From the NCBI GenBank assembly GCA_021775555.1, contig JAJFHP010000015.1:1-50136 (forward strand): 50,136 bases of DNA, in the 5' to 3' direction. The position numbers and the translations under genes were made by a program. Below, piece by piece: positions 16,963 through 28,060 of the stretch. The stretch comes from Hyphomicrobiales bacterium (GTDB lineage Bacteria > Pseudomonadota > Alphaproteobacteria > Rhizobiales > Methyloligellaceae). Below the pieces are notes generated by a model. That model saw only the letters and a list, made by a program, of their open reading frames with translations, did no database searches and was not told the DNA's origin. The first letter of the stretch is position 1; each line of letters begins with the position of its first letter.

Positions 16963-17862
16963 ATGGATCGCCTGCAGACAATGTCCGTTTTCGTTTCAGT
17001 GGCCGAGGAAGCGGGGTTCGCTGCCGCTGCCCGGCGCCTCAACATGTCGCCGCCATCGGTGACACGAGCCGTTTCTGATCTGGAAGCGCGACTCGGCGCC
17101 CGGCTGCTTCACCGCACGACACGCATGGTGACCTTAACGGAAGCAGGCGAACGCTATCTCGCCGACTGTCGCCGCTTACTCGCTGAAATTGAGGAAGCGG
17201 ACCGGCACGCCACCGGAGTTCACGAAGCCCCGCAAGGTACGGTGACTGTGACGGGTTCTGTCATGTTCGGACGCGTCGTCTTGACACCAATTTTTCTCGA
17301 TCTCCAGGCGCGATACCCGGAAATCTCAATATCGGCTATGTTCCTAGATCGCGTCGTTCACTTGAGCGACGAGGGCGTTGATGTCGCGATTCGTATTGCT
17401 GACCTGCCGGATTCATCGTTGACCGCAATTCGTGTCGGTTCCATCCGGCGCATTCTTTGCGCGTCGCCAGGCTATCTGGATGCCAACGGCCGTCCCAGTG
17501 ATCCAAATGAGCTGTCCAAGCATGAAATTATCAACTTTGTTCACGAGGCGCCCAGGGGTGAATGGGTTTTTCACCCGGATTCGGGAGCCAAGAATTTTAA
17601 GGTGCATTCACGACTGCGGTTCAATGTTGCTGACGCCGCCATCACTGCAGCCATCGCGGGAGGCGGTATTACACGTGTGCTCTCATATATGGTCGCACCC
17701 CACTTGGAGTCCGGTGCCCTTGAGGCCGTGCTAGATGATTATGTCCCACCTGCGGTTCCGGTTCATGTTGTCCACAAGGAGCCGGGCCAGACGTCCGCAC
17801 GCGTCCGGGCAGTCGTTGATTATTTGGTCGAATGTTTGAGGGATGAGCCGATGCTAAGTTAG
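16963..17862 (+). CDS. LysR-family transcriptional regulator
   Basis: 299-aa DNA-binding regulator. The N-terminal winged helix-turn-helix (MDRLQTMSVFVSVAEEAGFAAAARRLNMSPPSVTRAVSDLE) is typical of the LysR subgroup whose members often control nearby reductases. A periplasmic-binding-like effector domain follows. The ATG at 16963 gives the canonical start; nine extra upstream codons are ignored. Divergent from the VOC-to-PPOX operon, it is its probable regulator, responding to an unknown small molecule. Confidence 0.92.
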   Translation: MDRLQTMSVFVSVAEEAGFAAAARRLNMSPPSVTRAVSDLEARLGARLLHRTTRMVTLTEAGERYLADCRRLLAEIEEADRHATGVHEAPQGTVTVTGSVMFGRVVLTPIFLDLQARYPEISISAMFLDRVVHLSDEGVDVAIRIADLPDSSLTAIRVGSIRRILCASPGYLDANGRPSDPNELSKHEIINFVHEAPRGEWVFHPDSGAKNFKVHSRLRFNVADAAITAAIAGGGITRVLSYMVAPHLESGALEAVLDDYVPPAVPVHVVHKEPGQTSARVRAVVDYLVECLRDEPMLS

Positions 17863-17908
17863 CGGCCTGAACCCTCACTGAAATGCATTTGGTTTCTTTT
17901 TGCCAGTG

Positions 17909-17936
17909 ATGTCCGCTTTGGGTCAAAAGCAGACAT
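17909..17936. repeat. Palindromic intergenic repeat, right copy
   Basis: ATGTCCGCTTT and AAAGCAGACAT form 11-base arms (one mismatch) around a 6-base loop. The surrounding about 34 bases align in the same orientation with the copy at 12562-12591. The two sets flank the LysR/VOC-to-PPOX block. Confidence 0.75.
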
Positions 17937-18043
17937 TGGACCTTGTCCCCTTTTAAGTCCTCTCTGCCCCTGAACGCAGAAATAAAACCGGGTTCTCATC
18001 TGTCACCACGCCTGCACACAAGCGCCGTTTCACCCCCTCATGG

Positions 18044-18058
18044 TTAATCATTTCTTAT
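18044..18058 (+). promoter_or_regulatory. Candidate CtrA site upstream of tadD
   Basis: TTAA-N7-TTAT, seven of eight positions of the CtrA consensus TTAA-N7-TTAA, about 65 bases before the tadD start. One of a set found before the pilus units. Confidence 0.4.
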
Positions 18059-18122
18059 CCACTGTCCCGGATTATGACACTGACGCAACAAGAGACGGCC
18101 TCGCGGCCGCAAGGACAGTGTT

Positions 18123-19472
18123 ATGGTCAAGTCGCAGGGAGCGACACGTTCCGTACGTCGCGGACTTGCTATGAAGCTCATGGCGGGTGCGGCGATACTT
18201 GTTCTCGCCGCCGGATGCACAAGGACCAGCAAAAAAGATTCGATGCAAAAACGCCTCGCGTCCTTCGACTATTCGAAACGGGCGCAGCGACCGGCGCTCA
18301 AACCAAATCATCCGCTGCATATCGCCGCGACCAAGTGGGCGCGCGTGCATCAGAAAAAACCGGCCGACCCCATTGCCGCGGTGAACTATGCCCGCACCCT
18401 GAAAGCCCTGGGCTCGAAGGACAAGGCGATGGAGGTGCTGGCGCGCACCTATCAGATCAACCCCGGAAACGGGAAACTGGCTTCGGAATATGGCCGTCTC
18501 GCACTCGACATGGGCCGGGTTCAGCTTGCTGAGCAACTGTTGAGCCGGGCCCAGCGAGCCAAAGGGCAAACCGATTGGAAGGTGCTTTCAGCCCTCGGCA
18601 CCCTGAATGCAAAGCGCAGTGAACACAAAAAAGCTCAGACCTATTATCTGGCAGCACTCCGCCAGAAGCCGGATGCCACATCGGTGTTCAATAATCTGGC
18701 TCTGTCCTACGCGCTCGACGGGCGGGTTGGCGATGCTGAAAATCTCCTGAAGCGTGCTGTCGCCAAGGGGCACAATACGCGCAAAGTGCGCCAGAACCTG
18801 GCACTGGTATTGGGACTGCAGAGCAAGTTCGGCGAAGCTCAGCAGATGGCCCAGACGGACCTCAATGGAGACAAGGTCGATAATAATGTGAGTTTCATGC
18901 GTGACATGGTGAAACCCACCAAGGTAGCGAACGCGAAATCCACGAAATCCAAAACAAAGGGCAAGGCCCCGGCGAAGGCCGACCCCGTGACGACGGCGGC
19001 CCTCCCGAAGAAGCAGAAAATTGCGGCCACGGTCAAAACACCTGCGTCAGTGCCCCTGCCCCTACGCAAACCTGTCGCACCTGTGAAGATGGCAGCTACG
19101 ACGCCCGTTCAGACAAAGAGCGTGCGTAAGACTCCGAAACCGGCCAGGCAAGTGCCGGTCAATACGTCGCCTGCATCCAGGGTGACCGTGGCGGCCACAC
19201 CCAAATCAGCCCCTGTCAAAACCAAGGCTAAGGCGAAAGCCGTCAAGCGGGCTCCCATTCTGCCCTGGAACAAGAAACCGGCGGCAACGCGCAAAACCGT
19301 ACAGACAGCGAAGCTGAGTAATAACCCAGCCAGTGTGCCAACCAATATCCTGCCTCACACCAGCACCAACTGGAGTATGGCAGTCACCCATAATGTTTCA
19401 CCGACTTCAGGTGCAACAGGGGTAGCTGCGCGCAAAAAAACCGAACCCTTCGAGTTTCCCACCGCGAACTAA
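18123..19472 (+). CDS. tadD: TadD-like TPR lipoprotein of the Tad pilus
   Basis: 449-aa predicted outer-membrane lipoprotein needed for Tad pilus assembly, probably as a pilotin or scaffold. The signal peptide ends in the lipobox LAAGC with the lipidated Cys at residue 32. TPR repeats span about residues 75-245 (for example SVFNNLALSYALDGRVGDAENLLKRAV is one repeat helix pair). A long low-complexity tail rich in Lys, Ala, Pro and Thr follows from about residue 265, without predicted fold, and is longer than in typical TadD. The gene is monocistronic and converges with the tadC-to-cpaB run. Confidence 0.85.
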   Translation: MVKSQGATRSVRRGLAMKLMAGAAILVLAAGCTRTSKKDSMQKRLASFDYSKRAQRPALKPNHPLHIAATKWARVHQKKPADPIAAVNYARTLKALGSKDKAMEVLARTYQINPGNGKLASEYGRLALDMGRVQLAEQLLSRAQRAKGQTDWKVLSALGTLNAKRSEHKKAQTYYLAALRQKPDATSVFNNLALSYALDGRVGDAENLLKRAVAKGHNTRKVRQNLALVLGLQSKFGEAQQMAQTDLNGDKVDNNVSFMRDMVKPTKVANAKSTKSKTKGKAPAKADPVTTAALPKKQKIAATVKTPASVPLPLRKPVAPVKMAATTPVQTKSVRKTPKPARQVPVNTSPASRVTVAATPKSAPVKTKAKAKAVKRAPILPWNKKPAATRKTVQTAKLSNNPASVPTNILPHTSTNWSMAVTHNVSPTSGATGVAARKKTEPFEFPTAN

Positions 19473-19588
19473 CAGGTCAGGCCGGACAAACTTGCGTGGC
19501 AGATCACGTAACCCATACGCCTGACACGCACCGGGATGTCTCCCGTCTACCGGTTATCAAAATCTGAAATGAATTTATGGGAGATATC

Positions 19589-19609
19589 CCGCGCCCTTTA
19601 TGGGTGCGG
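19589..19609. terminator. Hairpin between convergent tadD and tadC
   Basis: 8-base arms CCGCGCCC and GGGTGCGG (one wobble pair) with a 5-base loop, inside the 142-base gap between the two converging 3' ends. Could serve both strands; no long T-run. Confidence 0.4.
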
Positions 19610-19614
19610 CGTCA

Positions 19615-20598
19615 TCAGCCGCCGCGCACCGCCATGACCTTGATGTAAGCCGGTCCGAGGATGACGATAAACAGAACGGGCAGGAAGAATACGATCATGG
19701 GAACCGTCAGCTTTGGCGGCAGGCTGGCGGCTTTTTTCTCGGCTTCCGCCATACGCATATCCCGATTTTCCTGTGCCATGGTCCTCAGCGCGGTGCCGAT
19801 GGACGTGCCATAGCGCTCCGCTTGCACCAGAGCGGTGCCGACCGCCTTAACGCCGGGCAGCCCCGTCCGCTTGCCAAGATTTTCATAAGCCTTGCTCCGG
19901 TCCGGCAGGTAGGACAGCTCGGCCGTTGTCAGCGAGAATTCCTCGGCAAGCTCCAGCGAACGGGCACCTATTTCTGTTGCGACCTTGTTGAATGCCGCTT
20001 CAATGGACATACCCGCCTGGACGCAGATCAGAAGCAAATCGAGCGAGTCGGGAAAGGCGCGCTTGATCGATTGTTGGCGGCGCTGGATCAGGTTGGTAAT
20101 AAAAATATTTGGCAGGTAAAAACCAAAATAGGCCGCGCCCAGAGAAATCGAGATGCGCACGACATTCGGCAGTTCATTTTCGCGCAGCACGAACAGGTAA
20201 AATAGCGCGCCCCCCAAGCCAACAAAGGGCAGGATCAAACGGAAGAACAGAAATGCCACTACTGGCGCCTGGCCCCGCATGCCGGCCATTTTAAGTCTTT
20301 CACGGGTGGTATCCGTTTCCAGCATCTTGCTGAGGTTCAACTGCTCGACAATCTGCTTCATGAAGCCCTTGGGAGAATTGCGCAGCCGCGCCTGGCGGTT
20401 CTCCATGTCCGCCAGCTCCGCCAGCCGTTCTGCACGCATCTTGTCCCGCTCGCTGGAAACATATTTCAGCCGCGCTCCCAGTTTGTCGCCGGTCAGTGCA
20501 GCCATGGCAAAAGAGGCGACCGTGAAGAACGCGGCCACGGCGGATAGCACCATGATCAGGAATTTTGGTTCGGTAAACTGGGCTAGGAAATCAAACAT
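19615..20598 (-). CDS. tadC: TadC-like inner-membrane platform protein
   Basis: 327-aa integral membrane protein with the T2SS GspF fold. A TM helix lies near the N-terminus (IMVLSAVAAFFTVASFAMAA), a cluster of helices around residues 105-155, the cytoplasmic core block FPDSLDLLLICVQAGMSIEAA, and a C-terminal TM pair (LTVPMIVFFLPVLFIVILGPAYI). Works with TadB as the pilus platform that couples to the CpaF ATPase. Lies 26 bases after tadB, at the end of the leftward run. Confidence 0.9.
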   Translation of the reverse strand: MFDFLAQFTEPKFLIMVLSAVAAFFTVASFAMAALTGDKLGARLKYVSSERDKMRAERLAELADMENRQARLRNSPKGFMKQIVEQLNLSKMLETDTTRERLKMAGMRGQAPVVAFLFFRLILPFVGLGGALFYLFVLRENELPNVVRISISLGAAYFGFYLPNIFITNLIQRRQQSIKRAFPDSLDLLLICVQAGMSIEAAFNKVATEIGARSLELAEEFSLTTAELSYLPDRSKAYENLGKRTGLPGVKAVGTALVQAERYGTSIGTALRTMAQENRDMRMAEAEKKAASLPPKLTVPMIVFFLPVLFIVILGPAYIKVMAVRGG

Positions 20599-20624
20599 TG
20601 AATTGCGCGCAGTCCTTCAAAAGA

Positions 20625-21606
20625 TCAGTAGTCGAAGTCGATCATTTTTTTCATGACGAGAATGCCCATCAGCATCCAGATGCCGCTGCCCATCAGCATC
20701 ATCTTGCCGAGCTGTTCGGTCCACAAAAGGCTGGTGTATTTTGGCGTCATGATCGTGAGCGTAATCATGACCAGTGGAGGGAGTGAGCCGATAATGGCCG
20801 CCGATGCCTTTGCCTCAGCACTGAACGCCTGGACCTTTGCCGTCAAACGCATCCTGTCGCGTAAAACATTGGACAGGTTTTCCAGCGCCTCGGCGAGATT
20901 GCCGCCCGTCTGCTGCTGAATGGCGATAACGATGGAGAAGAAGTTCAACTCTTGCAAAGGCATCCGCTCATACATCCGCTCAAATGCCTTGGCGAGAGGG
21001 ACACCCACTCTCTGCTGCTCCACTATATCCATAAATTCGCCTTTCACCGGTTCGGCCGTTTCTTCGGCGATGATCCGCAGGCAATCGTTCAGCGGCAAAC
21101 CGGATTTGACGCCGCGCACGATGACATCAAGCGCATTGGCGAACTCGATCAGGAATTGCTTCTGCCGGCGCTTGGCCAGAAATGCGAGCAACCAGCGGGG
21201 AAATCCCAATGACCCTGCAACTGCTGCCAGGCCCGAAACAATAGGCGAAGCCCCGGTCACCATCACAACGCCGCCAATGACAATTCCGCTCACTGCACTG
21301 GCAATGTAGAACGACCTGGTCGGAACATTGAGGCCAGCCCTGAGAAGACGCATGTTCAGGGTGATCTTCTTTTTCGATTTTTGACTTGCCTCGAGTTGTT
21401 TGAGCGTGTCCTGAACCTGCTGCTTGCGCATTGAAGATGATTCAGGAACAGCCGAACGCCGCCCTGCGCGTGTTCCCTTCGATACATTGGCGATGCGTTT
21501 GCTCGTCTTCCGCTCACCCGAAAGGAACGGCATGATGACCACATAGGCAATCCCGCCAACGCTGAGCGCGGCGAGGAATATCATCGCGATCCTGAGCAGT
21601 TCGGGG

Positions 21607-21614
<8 letters not shown>
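20625..21614 (-). CDS. tadB: TadB-like inner-membrane platform protein
   Basis: About 329-aa partner of TadC with the GspF-type core (EFANALDVIVRGVKSGLPLNDCL...FSIVIAIQQQTGGNLAEALENLS) and terminal membrane helices. The start is uncertain. I choose a TTG at 21614 overlapping the cpaF stop, because GGGAGAAAAT lies just before it and the first TM (MIFLAALSVGGIAYVVIMPFL) follows at once. Alternatives are ATG codons at 21644 and 21584. The longest open frame from 21779 adds residues unlike the family. The overlap implies translational coupling with cpaF. Confidence 0.87.
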
Positions 21615-23172
<1,558 letters not shown>

Positions 23173-23175
23173 ACG

Positions 23176-24816
23176 TTACTTCCCCGACCTCTTGAAGTTG
23201 AGCTTGCCAAGTATTGGGCCCAGCAGGGATTTTGATTCAGCTTTGACCTCGGTGCGATCGGTAAGCAATCGGGCCATTTCCCGAAAAACCTCCGCTGATT
23301 TCGCCTTGGGCGAGACTTCTTCGATCATCTGGCCATTGTTGGTCGCGGTTCCGAACAGCTGGGAATCGAATTCGATGACAGCCATGGGTTCGGTATCGAC
23401 CGCGCTGGAGAAATCCTTGACGGAAATCTCGGGCCGCTTCGGCATACCGACCTGGTTGAGCACCAGATACGGCGCAAGGTCGTTGGGTCGGGCGGCAACC
23501 AGCTTCTCTATCAGGTTCTTGGTGTTGCGCAGGTTGGCGAGGTCCGGCAAGGCAGTAATCACCACCCGGTCCGACTGCACCAGCACACGCTGCGACCAGT
23601 CGGTCCACACATGGGGAAGGTCAATAGCGATATAGGGCACGTTCTTGCGCAGCACATCCACGACCTGATCGCATGCGCCAGCACTGAGATCATAGGACCG
23701 GTCAAGCGTGCCGGGGGCAGCAAATAATGACAAATAGTCCGAGCAGCGCGACAGCAGGCGATCAAGCAGAACCTCGTCCAGCCGTTCCGGCGAAAGCAGT
23801 GCATCGGCGATGCCTTGAACAGGATCCTGGTTGAAATCAAGACCAGCCGTGCCGAACGGCAGATCGAGATCAGCGATAACCACATCGCTCTGGATGCTCT
23901 GCGAGATGGCCCATGCCGTGTTGTGGCACACGGTGCTGGCCCCAGCTCCGCCCTTGGCGCCGACAAAGGCTATGACATTGCCGAGTGGATCTGAGCTTGG
24001 ATCGTTATAAAGATTGGACAGGCTCTCCATGAGTTGCGACACATTGAGAGGCATCACCAGATATTCAGACACGCCGCGGCTTTTCAATTCGCGATAGAGC
24101 AGCACGTCGTTGATATGGCCGATTACGATCACCTTGGTGCCCGCATCGCAAACTGATGCCAGACGGTCCACATCCATCACCATTGCGTCGCGCTTGTGCA
24201 TCGACTCGATGATGATGAGGTTTGGCGTTGGCGCGTTGCGGTAATAATGCGCTGCGGCATCCATCCCGCCCATCTGCACACTCACATGTGTTTTTGACAG
24301 GCGTCTGTCCTGGCTCGCCTGGTTTAGAATACTGGCCGTATTCTGATCTTCGCAAAAGGCTTGAATGTTGATCCGCGGCAATTGCTGTCCGCGCACATCC
24401 GCCGCTGACATTGGTTGCGTCTGCAGAGGAGGAGCACTCACCCCCGGATCTGGTGGTATCCAGTCCTCATCGGGTGAAGCAATCGGCGCCACCGGCTCCG
24501 ACATAGCATCCTGGGTACTTGGAGGTGCTTCTGCCGATGGCGGCAACGTATTGGCAGCGGGAGCCAATAGGTCAGCTGTGTGGGCCATAGCATCTGCCGC
24601 ATAATCCATCGGCGCTTCCGGTTGGGCCACAGGGTCGGCCATACCAGGCATTGTTCCCGGAACTGCCTGGGCGGGATCGCCCATGCCCTGTGCAGGAGGC
24701 TGCATCACCGGCATTTGACCCGGTGCGGACTGAGCAGGCTCAGCAGGGATATGCTGTCCGTCCGGCTGTTCCATCTCCGGCATCAGGGGTGGGTGTTTTT
24801 GCGCTACATCACTCAA
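23176..24816 (-). CDS. cpaE: CpaE/TadZ pilus localisation ATPase
   Basis: 546-aa MinD/ParA-like protein that places the Tad machine at the pole. Residues 1-140 are a Pro/Met/Ala-rich low-complexity region. A receiver-like domain (PTPNLIIIESMHKRDAMVMDV...GVSEYLVMPLNVSQLM) comes next, then the P-loop domain with deviant Walker A FVGAKGGAGASTV and AIDLPHVWTDWSQRVL. The start is a TTG overlapping the cpaD stop (TTGA), backed by GGTGGAGGCC seven bases before it; an ATG 11 codons on is the alternative. Translationally coupled to cpaD. Confidence 0.9.
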   Translation of the reverse strand: MSDVAQKHPPLMPEMEQPDGQHIPAEPAQSAPGQMPVMQPPAQGMGDPAQAVPGTMPGMADPVAQPEAPMDYAADAMAHTADLLAPAANTLPPSAEAPPSTQDAMSEPVAPIASPDEDWIPPDPGVSAPPLQTQPMSAADVRGQQLPRINIQAFCEDQNTASILNQASQDRRLSKTHVSVQMGGMDAAAHYYRNAPTPNLIIIESMHKRDAMVMDVDRLASVCDAGTKVIVIGHINDVLLYRELKSRGVSEYLVMPLNVSQLMESLSNLYNDPSSDPLGNVIAFVGAKGGAGASTVCHNTAWAISQSIQSDVVIADLDLPFGTAGLDFNQDPVQGIADALLSPERLDEVLLDRLLSRCSDYLSLFAAPGTLDRSYDLSAGACDQVVDVLRKNVPYIAIDLPHVWTDWSQRVLVQSDRVVITALPDLANLRNTKNLIEKLVAARPNDLAPYLVLNQVGMPKRPEISVKDFSSAVDTEPMAVIEFDSQLFGTATNNGQMIEEVSPKAKSAEVFREMARLLTDRTEVKAESKSLLGPILGKLNFKRSGK

Positions 24817-25562
24817 TTTTGGCCTCCACCGGAGACATCACTCACCTTTGTCTTCTCGTCTTCGGCTTTCTGGGCAACCGTGGAGTCGCCCCTCACATAT
24901 TTATCCATGATCACGTCGCGGCGCTGGCTGTCACGCGGCGTCATGCCTCTCGGTTCCATGAAATCTCGCGGATTGGCGACCATCGCCGCCAGGTTGCGCT
25001 GGGTCGCGCATCCCAGATTCCGATAGGGGATATTTTTCGGATCGCGGGCAAGATTGTCCGACCAGTCGCCGCACTCAGGCCCACGGGCCGCAAAGTTCTG
25101 GTAAGAAACCTTGATCGGGGCCGCCGCGTTTCCCATCCCGGAATAGGCGTCGAACTGGACCTGGTTGCGCGAGATTCCGGCCCGGGTGAATTCCCGGCGC
25201 AAATCACCCAGCGCGTGCATGACAGCAACTTCATTGCTCCCCCCGCTCGGCGCACCGACAATCAGAGGCCCTTCGTTTTTATCCTTGTACTGGCGCAGGA
25301 AGTGCCGAAGATCCATTTTCTGACTGCGTGTCAGCCCGGCTGAAGCACGGGGCACCGGCAAATCCAGTGCAACCGGCGTCGAGCCCACGAGAATGGGGTG
25401 CCGTGCAGTCGGGTCGGCCACCAGCCAGCCCTTGACGCTCTTTTCGCGATGCGCATTGCACGCTGCAAGTGCCGCACTCATCAACAAGGCCGCGCTGACC
25501 CGAAGAATTGCCGCACCAGCACGAGCCCGGGGAGTGGCATTGCATGTTTTTTGAAATCTCAT
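24813..25562 (-). CDS. cpaD: CpaD-like pilus lipoprotein
   Basis: 249-aa outer-membrane-associated protein of the Tad system. The signal sequence ends in ALAAC with the lipidated Cys at residue 35. The CpaD pattern follows: LRQYKDKNEGPLIVGAPSG, DAYSGMGNAAAPIKVSYQNFAA and CGDWSDNLARDPKN...GCATQRNLAAMVANPRD. Start at ATG 25562, with GAGGACAAGAAG upstream; the 25595 start would be TTG overlapping cpaC. 22-base gap to cpaC. Confidence 0.9.
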   Translation of the reverse strand: MRFQKTCNATPRARAGAAILRVSAALLMSAALAACNAHREKSVKGWLVADPTARHPILVGSTPVALDLPVPRASAGLTRSQKMDLRHFLRQYKDKNEGPLIVGAPSGGSNEVAVMHALGDLRREFTRAGISRNQVQFDAYSGMGNAAAPIKVSYQNFAARGPECGDWSDNLARDPKNIPYRNLGCATQRNLAAMVANPRDFMEPRGMTPRDSQRRDVIMDKYVRGDSTVAQKAEDEKTKVSDVSGGGQN

Positions 25563-25584
25563 CTTCTTGTCCTCTGCTCCCGGC

Positions 25585-27063
25585 CTATTCGACAATGAAT
25601 CCGAAATCGCCCTGATACTGGCCGCTCGGCATTTCCTCGGGCCGCCGTCCGTAGATACGGTTCAGCCGTCCAAGCAGGTTGGACTGGGCATCGGAGGCTA
25701 CGGCAAATCCCTTGTCAGGCCTCGCCAGCTTATGGCGTGCGACGGGATCGACAATGTAGGGCGTCACTATGACAACGAGTTCGGTTTCCGATTTGATGAA
25801 ATCACGGCTGCGGAACAGCGCGCCGAGGACTGGCAGATTTTTCAGACCCGGCTGACCGGTCACGGCCTGCTTGGTTTCATCTGAAATCAACCCGGCAATA
25901 ACCAGCGATCCGCCACTTGGCAGCTCGATGGTTGTATTGGCGCGGCGCACCTTGAGACCCGGCACGGTGATAACCCCTAGGGAGACGGCCCCTTCGTTGG
26001 TCAACTCCGATACCTCGGTGGAAACCTTCATGGAAATCCGCCCTTCGCTCAGGACAAGCGGCGTGAAGGAAAGCCCCACACCAAACGGCTTGAACTCCAG
26101 CGAAATGCGGTTTTCATCCTGGGCAACCGGGATTGGAAATTCACCGCCAGCGAGGAAGTTCGCAGTCTCGCCCGATATAGCGGTCAATGTTGGCTCGGCA
26201 AGTGTGCGAATGAGACCATTCTGCTCAAGCGCCCTGATCGTTACCGCCACATCCGTGTTGGATGTCTGAAATCCAACGCCGGTCTGGCTGTTGGAGACCA
26301 CATCTTTAGAGTTGAAAGGGAATTGCAGATTGCGAAGTGCTGCAAAGCTGAAATTCCCGGTCATGAACTGTGCACCCGCTGTGCCGGCGAGATTACTGAT
26401 ATCAACACCGAGCTGCTTGATCATGTTGCGTTCCATCTCCACCACGGTGACTTTCAGAAGCACCTGCTCCTTGGAGCCCGTGGAGAGGAGATTGATGACT
26501 TTTTCCCTGTATTTCACGTTGCCCTTGGGATCATCGGTGACGACGAAACGCGCGGCCACGTCAGAAGCTCGCGCGGCATCAGAGGCATGGGGCACCTTGC
26601 CGGTGAGAATAACGGTGTCGTTGATGAACTCCACCTTGATCTTGGAATTCTTGATAAGCCGGTTCAGCAGGCGTTCCAGTGGTGCTGGATCCCGATCGAC
26701 CAGGACTTCCAGTGTGAGCATGCGCTTCCCGTTCTTATCGAAAAAGAAGGCATTTGCCTGGCCGAGCGCGGTGCCTATCAGGTAAGCGCGCCGTGAAGAG
26801 TTCAGAACAATATCGAGAACCTTGGGATCTGATGCGAGTACGTCACGCACATCTTTTGGCAGCTCAACAACCATCGACTTGTTAAGACCAATCTTGACGA
26901 CGCGTTTGGCAGGAAGCGGCGTTCCTGCAGTTATCCGCACGAGGGATGTGTGCTTTGTCTGTGCAAAGGCACGATCGGATACAAGTCCTGAAGCCGCCAG
27001 GCTTCCAAGCATTGCCAGCGCCATCAGGACCCAGGTTAACTTAATCGTCTTCCACATATTCAT
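25585..27063 (-). CDS. cpaC: CpaC/RcpA outer-membrane secretin
   Basis: Secretin that forms the outer-membrane pore of the Tad pilus, 492 aa. After a signal peptide (to about LVSDRAFAQ) comes the pilus-secretin N-terminal domain (GLNKSMVVELPKDVRDVLASDP). BON/N1-type domains follow (RLLNRLIKNSKIKVEFINDTVILTGKV reads as BON), then the secretin domain (FLAGGEFPIPVAQ; LKNLPVLGALFRS; TELVVIVTPYIV). Start at ATG 27063 or the ATG two codons later; both follow AAGGAAGGC. A shorter protein at 29303 repeats the N-terminal domain alone. Confidence 0.93.
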   Translation of the reverse strand: MNMWKTIKLTWVLMALAMLGSLAASGLVSDRAFAQTKHTSLVRITAGTPLPAKRVVKIGLNKSMVVELPKDVRDVLASDPKVLDIVLNSSRRAYLIGTALGQANAFFFDKNGKRMLTLEVLVDRDPAPLERLLNRLIKNSKIKVEFINDTVILTGKVPHASDAARASDVAARFVVTDDPKGNVKYREKVINLLSTGSKEQVLLKVTVVEMERNMIKQLGVDISNLAGTAGAQFMTGNFSFAALRNLQFPFNSKDVVSNSQTGVGFQTSNTDVAVTIRALEQNGLIRTLAEPTLTAISGETANFLAGGEFPIPVAQDENRISLEFKPFGVGLSFTPLVLSEGRISMKVSTEVSELTNEGAVSLGVITVPGLKVRRANTTIELPSGGSLVIAGLISDETKQAVTGQPGLKNLPVLGALFRSRDFIKSETELVVIVTPYIVDPVARHKLARPDKGFAVASDAQSNLLGRLNRIYGRRPEEMPSGQYQGDFGFIVE

Positions 27064-27091
27064 GCCTTCCTTGAGCAATGCACAGACAAGC

Positions 27092-27895
27092 TCAATTCAC
27101 TCCAAAGGCCCGCGACTGGACGCCATATTTAAGAAGCTTGATGCTGGAACCACGCTCGTTTTTAAGCGCGTGTTCGCCAGATTGAGGACCGGAAACTCCG
27201 CCAGGTGAAGCGTCGGCCAGAGACCGCAAAGCGAGAGAAATGTCTCCCATGGACTGAGCCAGCGTTAGGGTTTCTGACTGACGTGGAGAAAGCTCCAGCG
27301 TGGCCGTCTTCCCCTTGGCGATTTTCTTGCCATCCTTGATTTCGATATTCTGTCCGATGGCAAGAACCCGGACATTCCTGAGAACCGTCTCGGAGACATG
27401 CTCTTCCTTGCGCGCGGTGCGCACCCTGCGTGTGACGATCACGTCAACGCGGTCATTGGGAAGGATGAAGCCACCAGCGGATGTTTCCTCGCGGATCGGT
27501 GTGGAAATTGCCCGCATGCCCGAAGGCAGAATGGCTGCCATAACACCGCCCTCACTCACCTTGATGAGTTTTTGCTCCTTGATCGGCTCCCCTTCCAGGA
27601 AAGGAGCGCGGGCGATGGCGCCGGAAAATTTGGACTCGGCCTTGGGCTGGCGTGATTTCGTGATGTAGCCTGAAACTGCAGCCTGTCTCGGCCAATCCTG
27701 CCATTTGAGATCCTTAGAGAGTACCGAATCGCCCAACCGGATATTCCTGCCGGCAACCAACACCTTCACAGTGTCTGCCGTATTGACCTCGACGGTCCGG
27801 ATTTTCGGAACACCGGTCATGTTTTTGGCGACATACGCCGCCCCGCCAGCTGCGGCCAAGGCGATCGTCAAAACGATCAAGCGCGCTCGTTTCAT
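27092..27895 (-). CDS. cpaB: CpaB pilus assembly protein with SAF domain
   Basis: 267-aa periplasmic/inner-membrane protein assisting secretin assembly. N-terminal TM anchor (LIVLTIALAAAGGAAYVA), SAF domain (VLVAGRNIRLGDSVLSKDLKWQDWP...GAIARAPFLEGEPI), then the RcpC/CpaB domain (AISTPIREETSAGGFILPNDRVDVIVTRR). First gene of the leftward cpaB-to-tadC run. ATG 27895 chosen; the TTG nine codons earlier has no ribosome-binding site. A candidate CtrA site lies 66-80 bases upstream. Confidence 0.93.
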   Translation of the reverse strand: MKRARLIVLTIALAAAGGAAYVAKNMTGVPKIRTVEVNTADTVKVLVAGRNIRLGDSVLSKDLKWQDWPRQAAVSGYITKSRQPKAESKFSGAIARAPFLEGEPIKEQKLIKVSEGGVMAAILPSGMRAISTPIREETSAGGFILPNDRVDVIVTRRVRTARKEEHVSETVLRNVRVLAIGQNIEIKDGKKIAKGKTATLELSPRQSETLTLAQSMGDISLALRSLADASPGGVSGPQSGEHALKNERGSSIKLLKYGVQSRAFGVN

Positions 27896-27960
27896 CTCTT
27901 TTCGGGTCCTTACGCGTGCCAAAGTTTTAAAAACTCACCCTCACTTTGCAGTAAGATTGG

Positions 27961-27975
27961 TCAACGCGAGGTTAA
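27961..27975 (-). promoter_or_regulatory. Candidate CtrA site upstream of cpaB
   Basis: On the minus strand reads TTAA-N7-TTGA, seven of eight consensus positions, 66-80 bases before the cpaB start. Confidence 0.4.
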
Positions 27976-28060
27976 TGGCCGTGCCATTTTGAAAAACGAG
28001 TTGGGATGATCTTCGGCGATATCCCGCCCTCGACGGGCGGTTCGACCCGCAAATTACCGC

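Noticed and set aside
12515-17936. Composite transposon
   Set aside because: The flanking repeats are short palindromes without a transposase, and no target-site duplication was recognised.
28024-28040. Hairpin CCGCCC/GGGCGG as a cpaA terminator
   Set aside because: Six-base stem with no T-run on the minus strand; too weak to call.
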